Notes under the pieces: generated by a model
The model's input: the letters and a program-made list of their open reading frames with translations, nothing else
The model's database searches: none
What the model was told of the DNA's origin: nothing
In this document: positions 7,955 to 15,746 of the stretch, in pieces
Layout: every line of letters starts with the position of its first letter
How positions within the stretch are numbered: the first letter of the stretch is position 1
Made by a program: the position numbers and the translations under genes
Assembly (NCBI GenBank): GCA_025350445.1
Contig: JANXXV010000157.1
Coordinates: 1-15,790, forward strand
Reading direction: 5' to 3'
Length of the DNA: 15,790 bases
Source: Bryobacteraceae bacterium
Lineage (GTDB): Bacteria > Acidobacteriota > Terriglobia > Bryobacterales > Bryobacteraceae

Positions 7955-9163
7955 CTAGCCCATTGCGGCGCCATCGCTCAGCATCTTTTCCACCGCGGCG
8001 TTATCGTACCCCAGTGACCGCAGGATTTCGACTGTGTGCTGACCAATGCCGGGTGCGAACCGCGGCGGCGTTTTTACTTCCCCTCGCAGATTGATCGGGT
8101 TGTTAACGGTGCGCATCGGGCCGCCGGGTGCATCGGCAATCTCCGCGAAGACGCCGTTCATCTCGGCTTGCAGGTCCCGGGACACTTGCTCACTGTCGGG
8201 AACAATGCCGAAGATGATGTCCAGTTCGTGGAAGCGTGCGGTGAGCTCGGCGAAATCCACTTCGCCGATGGCGGTGTCCAGCAAGGCAATCAACTCCGCG
8301 GCATGCGCCGCTCTTGCTTCGTGGGAGTTAAAGCGCGGATCGTCCCGCAGGCTGTGCAATCCGAGAGCCTGGCAGAGACGGGGCCAATCTTTCTGAACAT
8401 CCAGGCAGCAGAGAATGATGCGGTGTCCGTCGCTGGTTACATAGTGATTCACTAGCGGGTTCACCGTCGTGTGACGGCTCCAGCGATGGGCGAATTTTGC
8501 ACCCACCAGGGCCGCCTGCACGTTGCAGCTATTCGACCAGATGCCGTTGGCGATCAGCGAGGTGCTGACCTTCGTACCGAAGCCCGTTTTTTCGCGCTGG
8601 TACATTGCCAGCAGGATGCCGGCGAGCAGTGCCATCGACGTGGGATGATCGCCGAAGCCTGGAGGCGACTGGCACGGATCGGCGCCGGCGTTGTGCATGG
8701 TGGCCATCAGGCCGGACCGCGCCCAGTAGGCGGTCATGTCGTAACCGGGCTTGTCCACGTCGGGGCCGGTCTCGCCATAGCCGCTCAGTTGCGCGTAGAT
8801 CAGCCGCGGGTTCAGTGCGCTGAGGGTTTCGTATTCGAGGCGAAACTTCGAGATCAGCGGTGGCTGATAGTTGGTGATGAAGATGTCGGCGGATTGCACC
8901 AGCTTCAGCAGTGCTTCGCGAGCTTCGTCATGGTTCAAGTTCAGGGCGACGCTGCGTTTGTTGCGCCCTTCCAAGATCCAGCAGTAGGCATGCTCGGAGG
9001 CTGGCATGGGCGGCGACAACGAAAGATAGCGGTATGGGTCGCCGTGCGGAGGCCGTTCGATCTTGATGACGTCCGCGCCGAAGTCCGATAGCGCCGCCGC
9101 TGCCGCCGGCGCTGCGATATAAGTACTGCAGTCGATTACTCGAATTCCTGAAAGAATACCCAG
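7955..9163 (-). CDS. Class III (CaiB/BaiF) CoA-transferase
   Basis: A 402-residue family III CoA-transferase that moves CoA between carboxylic acids. Here the start is placed at a CTG (9161-9163). From there the protein begins LGILSGIRVID and continues through STYIAAPAAAAALSDFGAD to VIKIERPPHGDPYR, the family's conserved N-terminal CoA-binding region. No ATG, GTG or TTG occurs in frame until the TTG at 9019, which would cost 48 conserved residues. GGAGG (9169-9173) stands five bases before the CTG. Further motifs are NKRSVALNLN, YGETGP, PGYDM and GFGDHPTSMALLAGILLAMY, with catalytic Asp172. The acid substrate cannot be told from sequence. It is divergent from an ACAD10/11-type phosphotransferase, which points to acyl-CoA metabolism. 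The family call is firm and the start codon is inferred. Confidence 0.9.
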   Translation of the reverse strand: MGILSGIRVIDCSTYIAAPAAAAALSDFGADVIKIERPPHGDPYRYLSLSPPMPASEHAYCWILEGRNKRSVALNLNHDEAREALLKLVQSADIFITNYQPPLISKFRLEYETLSALNPRLIYAQLSGYGETGPDVDKPGYDMTAYWARSGLMATMHNAGADPCQSPPGFGDHPTSMALLAGILLAMYQREKTGFGTKVSTSLIANGIWSNSCNVQAALVGAKFAHRWSRHTTVNPLVNHYVTSDGHRIILCCLDVQKDWPRLCQALGLHSLRDDPRFNSHEARAAHAAELIALLDTAIGEVDFAELTARFHELDIIFGIVPDSEQVSRDLQAEMNGVFAEIADAPGGPMRTVNNPINLRGEVKTPPRFAPGIGQHTVEILRSLGYDNAAVEKMLSDGAAMG

Positions 9164-9168
9164 ATAAT

Positions 9169-9173
9169 CCTCC
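9169..9173 (-). promoter_or_regulatory. Ribosome binding site for the CTG start of the CoA-transferase
   Basis: On the minus strand GGAGG lies five bases upstream of the CTG at 9163, with no ATG, GTG or TTG correctly placed for it in this frame. It supports non-AUG initiation. The intergenic gap to the divergent gene at 9196 is 32 bases. Confidence 0.6.
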
Positions 9174-9195
9174 GCTCCGGTGTCATGATATACGA

Positions 9196-10224
9196 ATGCC
9201 GAACCATTCTGACACAGCTCCAGTCCGGCCGGGTGAAGAACTGGACACGGAGGCGCTCGGCCGGTATTTGGACAGGGGCGGGATCGTGGTGGAACAGTTT
9301 CCGGGCGGCCATTCCAACTTGACGTACCTGATCCGGGCGGGCGGGGAAGAGTACGTGTTGCGGCGGGCTCCCATGGGTCCGGTGCCGCCGAAGGCTCATG
9401 ACATGGCGCGGGAGTACCGCATGCTGGAAAGCATCCATCCGCATTTTCAAGCAGCGCCGAAAGTGTATCTGCTGTGCGTAGACCCGGCAGTCATCGGGTC
9501 CGCTTTCTTCCTGATGGAGCGCCGCAAGGGAATCATCTTGCGCGAGACGGACTCGCGGACCTATAGCGCGGAATTCACTGCTCGCGTGAGCCAGGCTTTC
9601 ATCGACGGGTTGATTGCTCTGCATGCGATCGATATTGAGCGGACTGGTTTGCGTGCGCTGGGAAAGCCCGAAGGTTTTCTCGACCGGCAAGTGCGTGGTT
9701 GGACCGAACGCTGGCGCCGTGCCGAAACCGAAAGCATTGCCGGGATGGATCGCGTAATTGCATGGTTGGCGGAAAGCATTCCAGAGTCCGGGCGGGCCAC
9801 TATTGTGCATAACGATTACAAGCTGGACAATGTCATCCTGAATGCGGAGGATCCAGGGAAGCTTGAAGCAGTGTTGGACTGGGAGATGACCACCGTGGGC
9901 GATCCGTTGGCCGACCTCGGTCTGACGCTCTGTTATTGGACGTTGGGCAGTTCTTCCGGCCGCAATGATTCGCCGGGTTGGTATTCCCGTGAAGAACTGC
10001 TGGATCGATACGCCGTGGGCACGGGACGTGACGTAACCGGCATTGCTTACTATGAAGTTCTGGGCGTGTTCAAGCTGGCGGTTATCCTGCAGCAGATCTA
10101 CTATCGCTATGTGAATGGGCAAACCCGCGATGAACGGTTTCGCGGGTTTGCCTCACGGGTGAAGGGATTGATCGAGACCGCATCGGCCCTTATGGCGCGG
10201 TCTGTGCCCATACGGGGGCGGTAG
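9196..10224 (+). CDS. ACAD10/11-like phosphotransferase (APH kinase fold)
   Basis: A 342-residue protein of the aminoglycoside-phosphotransferase/choline-kinase fold, in the branch found as the kinase part of ACAD10/11. It has a glycine-rich FPGGHSNLTYLI (35-46), YVLRRAP with a likely nucleotide-binding Arg or Lys position (53-59), the catalytic loop HNDYKLDN (205-212, Asp207 as base) and metal-binding Asp228 in VLDWEMTTVGDPLADLG (226-242). Homologues in ACAD10/11 phosphorylate 4-hydroxyacyl-CoA during hydroxy-acid breakdown. This one lacks the dehydrogenase domain, as bacterial versions usually do. No strong Shine-Dalgarno sequence precedes the ATG. It is divergent from the CoA-transferase, fitting a shared acyl-CoA role. 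Its last 35 bases overlap the end of the converging gene at 10190. Antibiotic resistance is an unlikely role given the ACAD-type motifs. Confidence 0.88.
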   Translation: MPNHSDTAPVRPGEELDTEALGRYLDRGGIVVEQFPGGHSNLTYLIRAGGEEYVLRRAPMGPVPPKAHDMAREYRMLESIHPHFQAAPKVYLLCVDPAVIGSAFFLMERRKGIILRETDSRTYSAEFTARVSQAFIDGLIALHAIDIERTGLRALGKPEGFLDRQVRGWTERWRRAETESIAGMDRVIAWLAESIPESGRATIVHNDYKLDNVILNAEDPGKLEAVLDWEMTTVGDPLADLGLTLCYWTLGSSSGRNDSPGWYSREELLDRYAVGTGRDVTGIAYYEVLGVFKLAVILQQIYYRYVNGQTRDERFRGFASRVKGLIETASALMARSVPIRGR

Positions 10225-11635
10225 GCAGCATTCTTTCCATTCGGGCATATAGCGAAAGCACGGCGTGCCCGGAGGCTTCGAATGCGTTGAGCATCTTCTG
10301 AAACTCTCCAGCGTTCATGGAACGGGTATCCGCGGCAAGCGACTCCACCATGCCGAACCATTCAATGAGACTTTCCTGTTGAAAGTTGGAAGCCTTGAGG
10401 AACGAAATGTATTCTTGCAGGATCTTGTCGCGTGATTCCCCAGACGGCGCGACAAGCAGCAACCCGCGGAGCGCCGTGCCCTTCCGGTAGTAGAACAGTG
10501 CTTCCGATTCTCCGATGGCGGGCTTGATGCCCTCGATGTTATGGAGCGCATCAGAAAATTGTTCCCGCCACTCGGCGGTGTTCTTCTGCTGATCAGTCAG
10601 CGCAGCATGCCCGTCGCCAAGTAGAAGAGACGTGAGCTTTGCGCTCAACAGAGCCTCCTCGGCCCTATTGCCGGAATACGTCACCATTGCCTTGGCGTCC
10701 ATCCTCGACGGTTTGATGTCGTCCAGCTTGATGGGAATGACTGTGGCGTTTATGCCGCTGTTGAAGTCAGCGACTGCGGAGCGGGCGAAATCTCCCAGGT
10801 CGCTGTCGGCGCAGCGGGGCCCCGTCAGGTTCTTGACCAGAAACTGCCGGTATGCTTCGTTGAGCTCGCTGCCCCGGAAGACGGTCATTTCCTTCGAGAT
10901 CTCAGGTAGCGCTGAGGCGAAGGCGCGGTTGTCGCCCGAAATGCGCTCAAACGCGGCGGCGAGTGAACTGGTTAGAAGTTTGTATTGTGCTGACGTCATG
11001 ATGCGGGAAGCGGCTGAAACCATCCGGATGGCCGGCGCGAGTTCGACGGCTGACGTGAGCCGCTGCACTCGTTCATTGAGGAAAAGCGCAGCCTCATCCC
11101 GTTTTCGCTCTTCGGGAGTGAAGCCAATTCCGGCAATAGTAGTTGCTGTAGCGAAGTAGATGGATGGGTCTTCCACCAAGGCGTCCTCACAGCGCAAGCG
11201 GGCGGGAACCGGTTTCGGGATTTCGAGGAACAGTTCGCGCGCGCGCTTCGGGTTCAGCGCCAACATCGCGTTGACAGCCAGGCTTTGCAGCATCAGGTGG
11301 TCGAGCCCCATGTCCGACGCTTCGGCGATTCTTTGCTCCCGGCTGCCGTTGGCGGCCAATCCGTTTCCGATATGGCGCCCGACCGGAGTGCGCGCGGAGG
11401 CTGCGGTTTGAAAGGCTTGTTCGAGAAGTTCGCCCTTCCACGTTTTGTCGTGAAGACTTGGCGACTGCGCTACCCGTAGCAGCGCTCGGGCAGCGAATTC
11501 CGACGGTGCGGACTGCGCGAGATCCACGATCTGCGAGAGATCGGGATATTCGAGACGCCTGCGCTTAAGGGCTTCGGACGGCGTCTCAGCTTGCAACGTG
11601 GCACAAAGCAATATCGGGATGAACAGGGCACGCAC
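10190..11635 (-). CDS. Secreted protein of unknown function, last gene of the sugar-acid operon
   Basis: A 481-residue protein that I do not recognise. It begins with a clear signal peptide (MRALFIPILLCATLQA, residues 1-16) and then is almost wholly alpha-helical with many Ala/Leu-rich stretches, suggestive of a helical-repeat scaffold. No catalytic motif stands out. The mature part has exactly two cysteines (Cys149, Cys275), which could form a disulfide outside the cytoplasm. The start is GTG at 11635. The G of that codon is also the last base of the dehydratase gene's TAG, so translation is probably coupled. The signal peptide beginning directly after this GTG supports it. The final 35 bases overlap the tail of the opposite-strand phosphotransferase gene. 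Its place after GH39, transporter and dehydratase suggests co-expression with sugar use, but its role is unknown. Confidence 0.85.
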   Translation of the reverse strand: MRALFIPILLCATLQAETPSEALKRRRLEYPDLSQIVDLAQSAPSEFAARALLRVAQSPSLHDKTWKGELLEQAFQTAASARTPVGRHIGNGLAANGSREQRIAEASDMGLDHLMLQSLAVNAMLALNPKRARELFLEIPKPVPARLRCEDALVEDPSIYFATATTIAGIGFTPEERKRDEAALFLNERVQRLTSAVELAPAIRMVSAASRIMTSAQYKLLTSSLAAAFERISGDNRAFASALPEISKEMTVFRGSELNEAYRQFLVKNLTGPRCADSDLGDFARSAVADFNSGINATVIPIKLDDIKPSRMDAKAMVTYSGNRAEEALLSAKLTSLLLGDGHAALTDQQKNTAEWREQFSDALHNIEGIKPAIGESEALFYYRKGTALRGLLLVAPSGESRDKILQEYISFLKASNFQQESLIEWFGMVESLAADTRSMNAGEFQKMLNAFEASGHAVLSLYARMERMLPTAPVWAQTAP

Positions 11636-12807
11636 TACTCAATGATCTCAAACCGCTTCAGGGATTCCTCATCAACGGTCAGTCCGAGCCCTGGCACGTT
11701 CTCATCCAAATCAATGTAGCCGTCAACCGGGGTGGGCTCGCCCTTGAACACATACCAAAAAAGCTCATTGCCGACTTCCACATCCACCACCGGAAAAAAC
11801 TCCGCCATCGGCGAATTGAAGCTCGCCATCACGACGTGAAAGTTGTGCATCTGCCCGGCGTGCGGAACCACCGGGACAGAATACGCTTCGGCCAGCGCGG
11901 CAATCTTACGCGCTTGCGTAATTCCGCCGACGCGATTCGTATCGAACTGGATGTAGTCCACCGCTTTCGCCTCGAGAAGTTCACGAAATCCATACAACGT
12001 GAACTCATGCTCGCCGCCCGCAATGGGAACCCGCCCCATGGCTTTCAGCGCGGCATAACCGTGGATGTCGTCCGGAATCACGGGCTCTTCCAGCCACCGC
12101 AAACGGAAAGGCTCCAGCAGCGGCACCATGCGGCGCGCATAATCCAGCGTCCAGCCCATATACGCGTCGGTCATCAGATCCACTTCATATCCGATGACGC
12201 CGCGCACGGTCCGAAGCAATTCCAAATTGCGCTCCATGCCGGCCGCGCCGTCGATGGGTCCCCAACCGAACCGCAGCTTCATTGCTTTGTAGCCCTGGTC
12301 TTTGTAATGCGCCGCTTCCGCCGCCAGTTGCTCCAGCGGCTGGCTGTACAGTTTACTGGCGTAGACCGGAATGCGCCTCTTCGTTCTTCCGCCAAGCAGC
12401 CGGTAGACAGGCTGGCCGGACGCTTTGCCGAGAAGATCCCAGATGGCGATATCCACGGCGCTGATGGCCACCATGCCGACGCCCTTCCGGCCAAACGCCA
12501 TCGTTTGCCTGTACATTTGCTGCCACAGGTACTCGGTCTCCCACGGATCTTTGCCCATCAGTACGGGCTTCAGATAAAGATCGATCGCCTGCTTGGTGAG
12601 CCGTGGGGAGAGTGCCGCATTTCCAATCCCAACGTGGCCGGTGTCAGTGAATATTTCCACTACCAGCCAGCCATGAAAACGGAAGCCGGACATGGAATCA
12701 TTCGGCAAATCCAGCACGTCCATTGGATTGGTGCAGAAGTGCGGCTGCGGCGGAACGGTCTTTCCTCTCCATTCGACAACGCGGGTGCGGATTTCTGTGA
12801 TTTTCAT
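11635..12807 (-). CDS. Enolase-superfamily sugar-acid dehydratase (rhamnonate dehydratase-like)
   Basis: A 390-residue enzyme of the mandelate racemase/muconate lactonizing subgroup. It has an N-terminal capping domain (1-125) and a beta/alpha barrel. Metal ligands are Asp214 (LMTDAY), Glu240 (RWLEEP) and Glu266 (GGEHEFT). The His-Asp pair is His316 (VVPHAG) and Asp289 (QFDTNR), and a Lys stands at 177 (AMKLRFGWGP). GWGPIDGAAG and GGEHEFTLYGF recall L-rhamnonate dehydratases. RhmD enzymes are known also to accept L-lyxonate and L-mannonate, so a pentonate substrate is possible. It would dehydrate a sugar acid to its 2-keto-3-deoxy form. The ATG overlaps the transporter stop (ATGA), with AAAGGGG upstream, so translation is coupled. 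The subgroup is certain and the substrate is not. Confidence 0.9.
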   Translation of the reverse strand: MKITEIRTRVVEWRGKTVPPQPHFCTNPMDVLDLPNDSMSGFRFHGWLVVEIFTDTGHVGIGNAALSPRLTKQAIDLYLKPVLMGKDPWETEYLWQQMYRQTMAFGRKGVGMVAISAVDIAIWDLLGKASGQPVYRLLGGRTKRRIPVYASKLYSQPLEQLAAEAAHYKDQGYKAMKLRFGWGPIDGAAGMERNLELLRTVRGVIGYEVDLMTDAYMGWTLDYARRMVPLLEPFRLRWLEEPVIPDDIHGYAALKAMGRVPIAGGEHEFTLYGFRELLEAKAVDYIQFDTNRVGGITQARKIAALAEAYSVPVVPHAGQMHNFHVVMASFNSPMAEFFPVVDVEVGNELFWYVFKGEPTPVDGYIDLDENVPGLGLTVDEESLKRFEIIE

Positions 12808-14015
12808 TTTCCCCTTTCGAACAACAGCGGTTCCACTCTTCGGACTGCCAGCAAAATAATGCAGAATGCAATGACGTGAAATGTACTGACCATTCCCAAC
12901 ACAACGCCGTAGCCGTACCCACGGTCCAACAGGTAACCGGCTACCAGATTAAACACGACGCCGCCCAGAGCCCCGCCGAAACCAACCAGCCCGGCCACTG
13001 AGCCTACTGCACTTCGCGGGAACAGATCGGCCGGCAGAATCATCACCAGCGTGGACCAGGACTGCTGGCCGAAGAATGCGACGCTGAACAAGGCGATCGC
13101 CATCTCAACAGGGGAACTGCTGACAAAGGCGACCAACGGCATTAGCGCCGCGCTAAGCCCCAGCGCGATTTTCCGGGATGCATTCAAAGTGCGGCCCCGC
13201 TGTAGAAGCCAGCTCGAAAACCACCCGCCCGTCAGGCTGCCTACTCCCGCGGCCGCGTAAGGAATCCAGGCGTAGTATCCCACGCTCTTAGTGTCGAAGC
13301 CACGCACGTCGTACAAATATTTCGGCAGCCAGAACAGATAGAAATACCAGGCCGCGTCGCTGAGGAACTTCGCCACTACCAGTCCCCACGTTTCTCTAAA
13401 AGTCAGCAACCGCAACCACCTGATTTGTTCCTGCCGCGCCTCCATCTGTGCCGCGGCGGGAAGCGGCTGGTATTCGCGAAGCCACCAGAAGATCCATGCC
13501 AATCCAATGGCTCCGGTTGCGAAGAACACCCAACGCCAACTACCCGCCGCGATGATGGCGGCGATCGCAGGCGGCGCAAAAACAGCGCCCGCTGCCGTGC
13601 CTGCGTTGATGATTCCCATCGCGGTGGAGCGCTGGTTTGCCGAGAATCTTTCCGCTACCGCTTTCGTGGCGGCGGGGAAGCCGCCGCCTTCTCCAAATCC
13701 CAGCAGGAATCTGCTGATCGCCAGCGTGCGGAATCCCACTGCGAACCCGTGGCTGGCACAAGCCAGCGACCACGTCAGCATGATCCAGACGAAGCCGCGC
13801 CGCGTACCAAGAACGTCGATCAGCTTTCCGCCGCCGGCATACATCACCGCGTACGCAACAAGGAACGCGGCCTGCAGCTGAGAGTACTGCGTATTGGAAA
13901 TCGGGATCTCGCGTTGAATCGCCGCAATCGCCACCGGCAAGGTCTGCCGGTCGAGATAGCTGATCGCGATGGCCGCACCGATCAGGAGCGCGATGCGCCA
14001 GCGTTGGAATTGGAT
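12804..14015 (-). CDS. MFS sugar-acid transporter (ACS / hexuronate-type)
   Basis: A 403-residue twelve-helix MFS permease of the anion:cation symporter type (hexuronate and other sugar acids). From the ATC at 14013-14015 it reads IQFQRWRIALLIGAAIA, then ISYLDRQTL, the family's first helix and its YLDRQ signature. The first standard start in this frame is the TTG at 13940, which falls inside that signature and would remove helix 1. The frame is closed upstream by a TGA just inside the GH39 gene, with no ATG, GTG or TTG between. AAGGGAG (14022-14028) stands six bases before the ATC. Further signs are the GGGKLIDVLGTRRG loop (about residues 61-74) and GFGEGGGFPAATKAVAERFS (106-125). It starts 13 bases after the GH39 stop and overlaps the next gene by four bases. 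An ATC start or a sequence error or mutation of ATG to ATC are both possible. Confidence 0.87.
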   Translation of the reverse strand: MQFQRWRIALLIGAAIAISYLDRQTLPVAIAAIQREIPISNTQYSQLQAAFLVAYAVMYAGGGKLIDVLGTRRGFVWIMLTWSLACASHGFAVGFRTLAISRFLLGFGEGGGFPAATKAVAERFSANQRSTAMGIINAGTAAGAVFAPPAIAAIIAAGSWRWVFFATGAIGLAWIFWWLREYQPLPAAAQMEARQEQIRWLRLLTFRETWGLVVAKFLSDAAWYFYLFWLPKYLYDVRGFDTKSVGYYAWIPYAAAGVGSLTGGWFSSWLLQRGRTLNASRKIALGLSAALMPLVAFVSSSPVEMAIALFSVAFFGQQSWSTLVMILPADLFPRSAVGSVAGLVGFGGALGGVVFNLVAGYLLDRGYGYGVVLGMVSTFHVIAFCIILLAVRRVEPLLFERGK

Positions 14016-14021
14016 GGCTTG

Positions 14022-14028
14022 CTCCCTT
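14022..14028 (-). promoter_or_regulatory. Ribosome binding site for the transporter's non-canonical start
   Basis: AAGGGAG on the minus strand follows directly on the GH39 stop codon and lies six bases before the ATC at 14015. There is no ATG, GTG or TTG in the transporter frame near it. Confidence 0.6.
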
Positions 14029-15714
14029 CTACCAGGTGATCCGAATCAGTGAAACTCCGTGCCGCGGCAGATCGAACGTCAATCGCGTGCCGCCGTTTTC
14101 AGCCGAGATCCAGCGCGGTGAATCGAGAAGATGCAGCTGGCCGGCCTGTTCCAATTGCGCATATTGCTCTGGGCTGGGTTGCGCCGGTGAGCCCATCTTC
14201 TTCCAGGCTTCATACGAGTTACTATTCCGGTTATCCACACGGTAATGCTGAACCAGCAGTCTTCCTTTGGGAAGGCCGGCGACATTAAGATCGATGGGCG
14301 CGGCTGGTCCGGGCTTGCCCGAATCGTGATAGTTCGATACCAACACCGCTACCGAGCGTTCATCCGCGCTGGCCATGGCGTTGATATCCGGGCGGTCCTT
14401 CACCCCTGCGCTGGTAATCGCATCCAGTGCGGCGGCGCCCGTGCTGTCCACTGCCACGCGATCGCCGGTCATCATTCCCAACATCCGGAATACGTTTAGC
14501 ACCGGCTTGTCGATGCCGTTCGTTGCCAGATCGCGAAAACCATCGAAGTACGGCTGGTCCTCAAATTCGAACGCCCAGGTGACGGCCCCTACCAGATTCA
14601 CGCCGTACTTCTTCGCCAAGTCCAGGTGGCGTGGCATCACGGCCGCTGTGTAGCTGGAATACATCACACCGTTGCGGTATGCGTTCTGCGGATAGACACG
14701 CGAGGAGCATCCCGCGCAACCTTCGGGATCCGATTCGCCAATCATGATCGGCTTGCCCCTCAGTTCCGGAAACGATGCGATGATCTCGAAGCCCTTGGCC
14801 AGGGACTGCAACTGCCGTTCGATGCCCATCACCACGCCATCGTCCACGAACTTTGGACTGCCTTTGGCGTGGAAGAGAATATGATCCAGCGGAGAACCCG
14901 TCTTCCCCGTAGCGTAATTCTTTCCATGAAGCACGTGCTCCAGAAAGCTCTGCAGAAACTTCGCTGCCTTCTCGTTTCCGGGGCCGGTGGTATCCGGTCC
15001 GCCTACTCTCGCTGTAGGCAACGCCCGCTTCACCGCATCCGCCGTGTAGTCGTAGAGCTTCTGAAACTCTCCCGGAGTGCTCTGCCAATAACCGCCGTCC
15101 GGTTCGTTCCAGACTTCCCATTTCCAGGATTCCACTTCGGCCTTGCCGTACTTCTGCACGCAGTGTTTCGTCCATTGGTAAACCAGCTCAGACCATTTGG
15201 CGTAGTCTTTGGGAGGATGTGCCCAGCCGGTGAAAATGTCGCTGTACTTGTCGCCCGGTTTCCAGTTGTGAGTGTAGGGTTGCGGTCTTGAAGACAGTGC
15301 CTCGGGCATGAACCCAACTTGCACCAGCGGCTTCATTTTCCGTTCCACGTAGGTGTCGAAGATGCGGTCGACTATGGTCCAGTCATAGATCGGCTTGCCG
15401 GAAGCGTCTTCGGTATACGCGTTTGTCGATCCCCACTTCAATGCGGCCTTGCCGTCTCCGGTGACCAGCAGGCTATGGGCGCGTACATATACGGGGACGG
15501 GACTTAATGCCGACAGTTCGGACAGTAGTTTCTTGCCGTCCTTCATGTACGTGTAGTTTGGCTCGTCGTATCCGAAGTAACTCCAGATTGGCGTGAGCGG
15601 GCCTAGTTTACTTGCCGCGTCCACATGAATGGATACGGATTGGGCATTGACGATGCCCAATCCAGACGCGCACCAGAGCGCAAGAACTGCGAAGTTTCGT
15701 TGATTAGTCATCAT
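14029..15714 (-). CDS. Secreted GH39 family glycosidase (beta-xylosidase-like)
   Basis: A 561-residue glycoside hydrolase of family 39, exported by a signal peptide (about residues 1-24, cleavage after GIVNA). Family stretches are FGYDEPNYTYMKDGK (47-61), LKWGSTNAYTED (92-103), VGFMPEALSSRPQPY (133-147) and KWEVWNEPD (198-206), with Glu204 the likely acid/base. HAKGSPKF (282-289) and IMIGESDPEGC (323-333) follow, with Glu327 the likely nucleophile. ALDAITSAGVKDRPD opens the C-terminal beta domain, which ends PRHGVSLIRITW. GH39 is best known for beta-xylosidase, but other sugars are cleaved too. The start at ATG 15714 has AGGGA about seven bases upstream. The frame stays open to the window edge, but the residues before 15714 come from the GC-rich hairpin region. 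It is the first gene of an operon with a sugar-acid transporter and dehydratase. Confidence 0.92.
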   Translation of the reverse strand: MMTNQRNFAVLALWCASGLGIVNAQSVSIHVDAASKLGPLTPIWSYFGYDEPNYTYMKDGKKLLSELSALSPVPVYVRAHSLLVTGDGKAALKWGSTNAYTEDASGKPIYDWTIVDRIFDTYVERKMKPLVQVGFMPEALSSRPQPYTHNWKPGDKYSDIFTGWAHPPKDYAKWSELVYQWTKHCVQKYGKAEVESWKWEVWNEPDGGYWQSTPGEFQKLYDYTADAVKRALPTARVGGPDTTGPGNEKAAKFLQSFLEHVLHGKNYATGKTGSPLDHILFHAKGSPKFVDDGVVMGIERQLQSLAKGFEIIASFPELRGKPIMIGESDPEGCAGCSSRVYPQNAYRNGVMYSSYTAAVMPRHLDLAKKYGVNLVGAVTWAFEFEDQPYFDGFRDLATNGIDKPVLNVFRMLGMMTGDRVAVDSTGAAALDAITSAGVKDRPDINAMASADERSVAVLVSNYHDSGKPGPAAPIDLNVAGLPKGRLLVQHYRVDNRNSNSYEAWKKMGSPAQPSPEQYAQLEQAGQLHLLDSPRWISAENGGTRLTFDLPRHGVSLIRITW

Positions 15715-15746
15715 ACGGCATCCCTTTGAATCCGACCAGCGCGAGA

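Noticed and set aside
8471..9091. A 206-codon plus-strand frame opposite the CoA-transferase
   Set aside because: It is an antisense shadow. The opposite strand has the catalytic Asp motif and continuous family homology.
9136..10122. A 328-codon open frame on the minus strand opposite the phosphotransferase gene
   Set aside because: Its translation has no family features and mirrors the third-position GC bias of the real plus-strand gene, which has clear kinase motifs.
9196..10224. Aminoglycoside resistance gene
   Set aside because: The fold is shared, but the HNDYKLDN and VLDWEMTTVGDPLADLG motifs and the CoA-transferase neighbour fit ACAD10/11-type kinases.
11836..12879. A 347-codon open frame on the plus strand across the dehydratase gene
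   Set aside because: It is rich in His and Arg, has no motif, and lies wholly opposite an unmistakable enolase-superfamily enzyme and the transporter end.
14561..15175. A 204-codon frame inside the GH39 gene on the same strand
   Set aside because: It is out of frame with strong GH39 motifs, has low-complexity Arg/Gly composition and no ribosome site.
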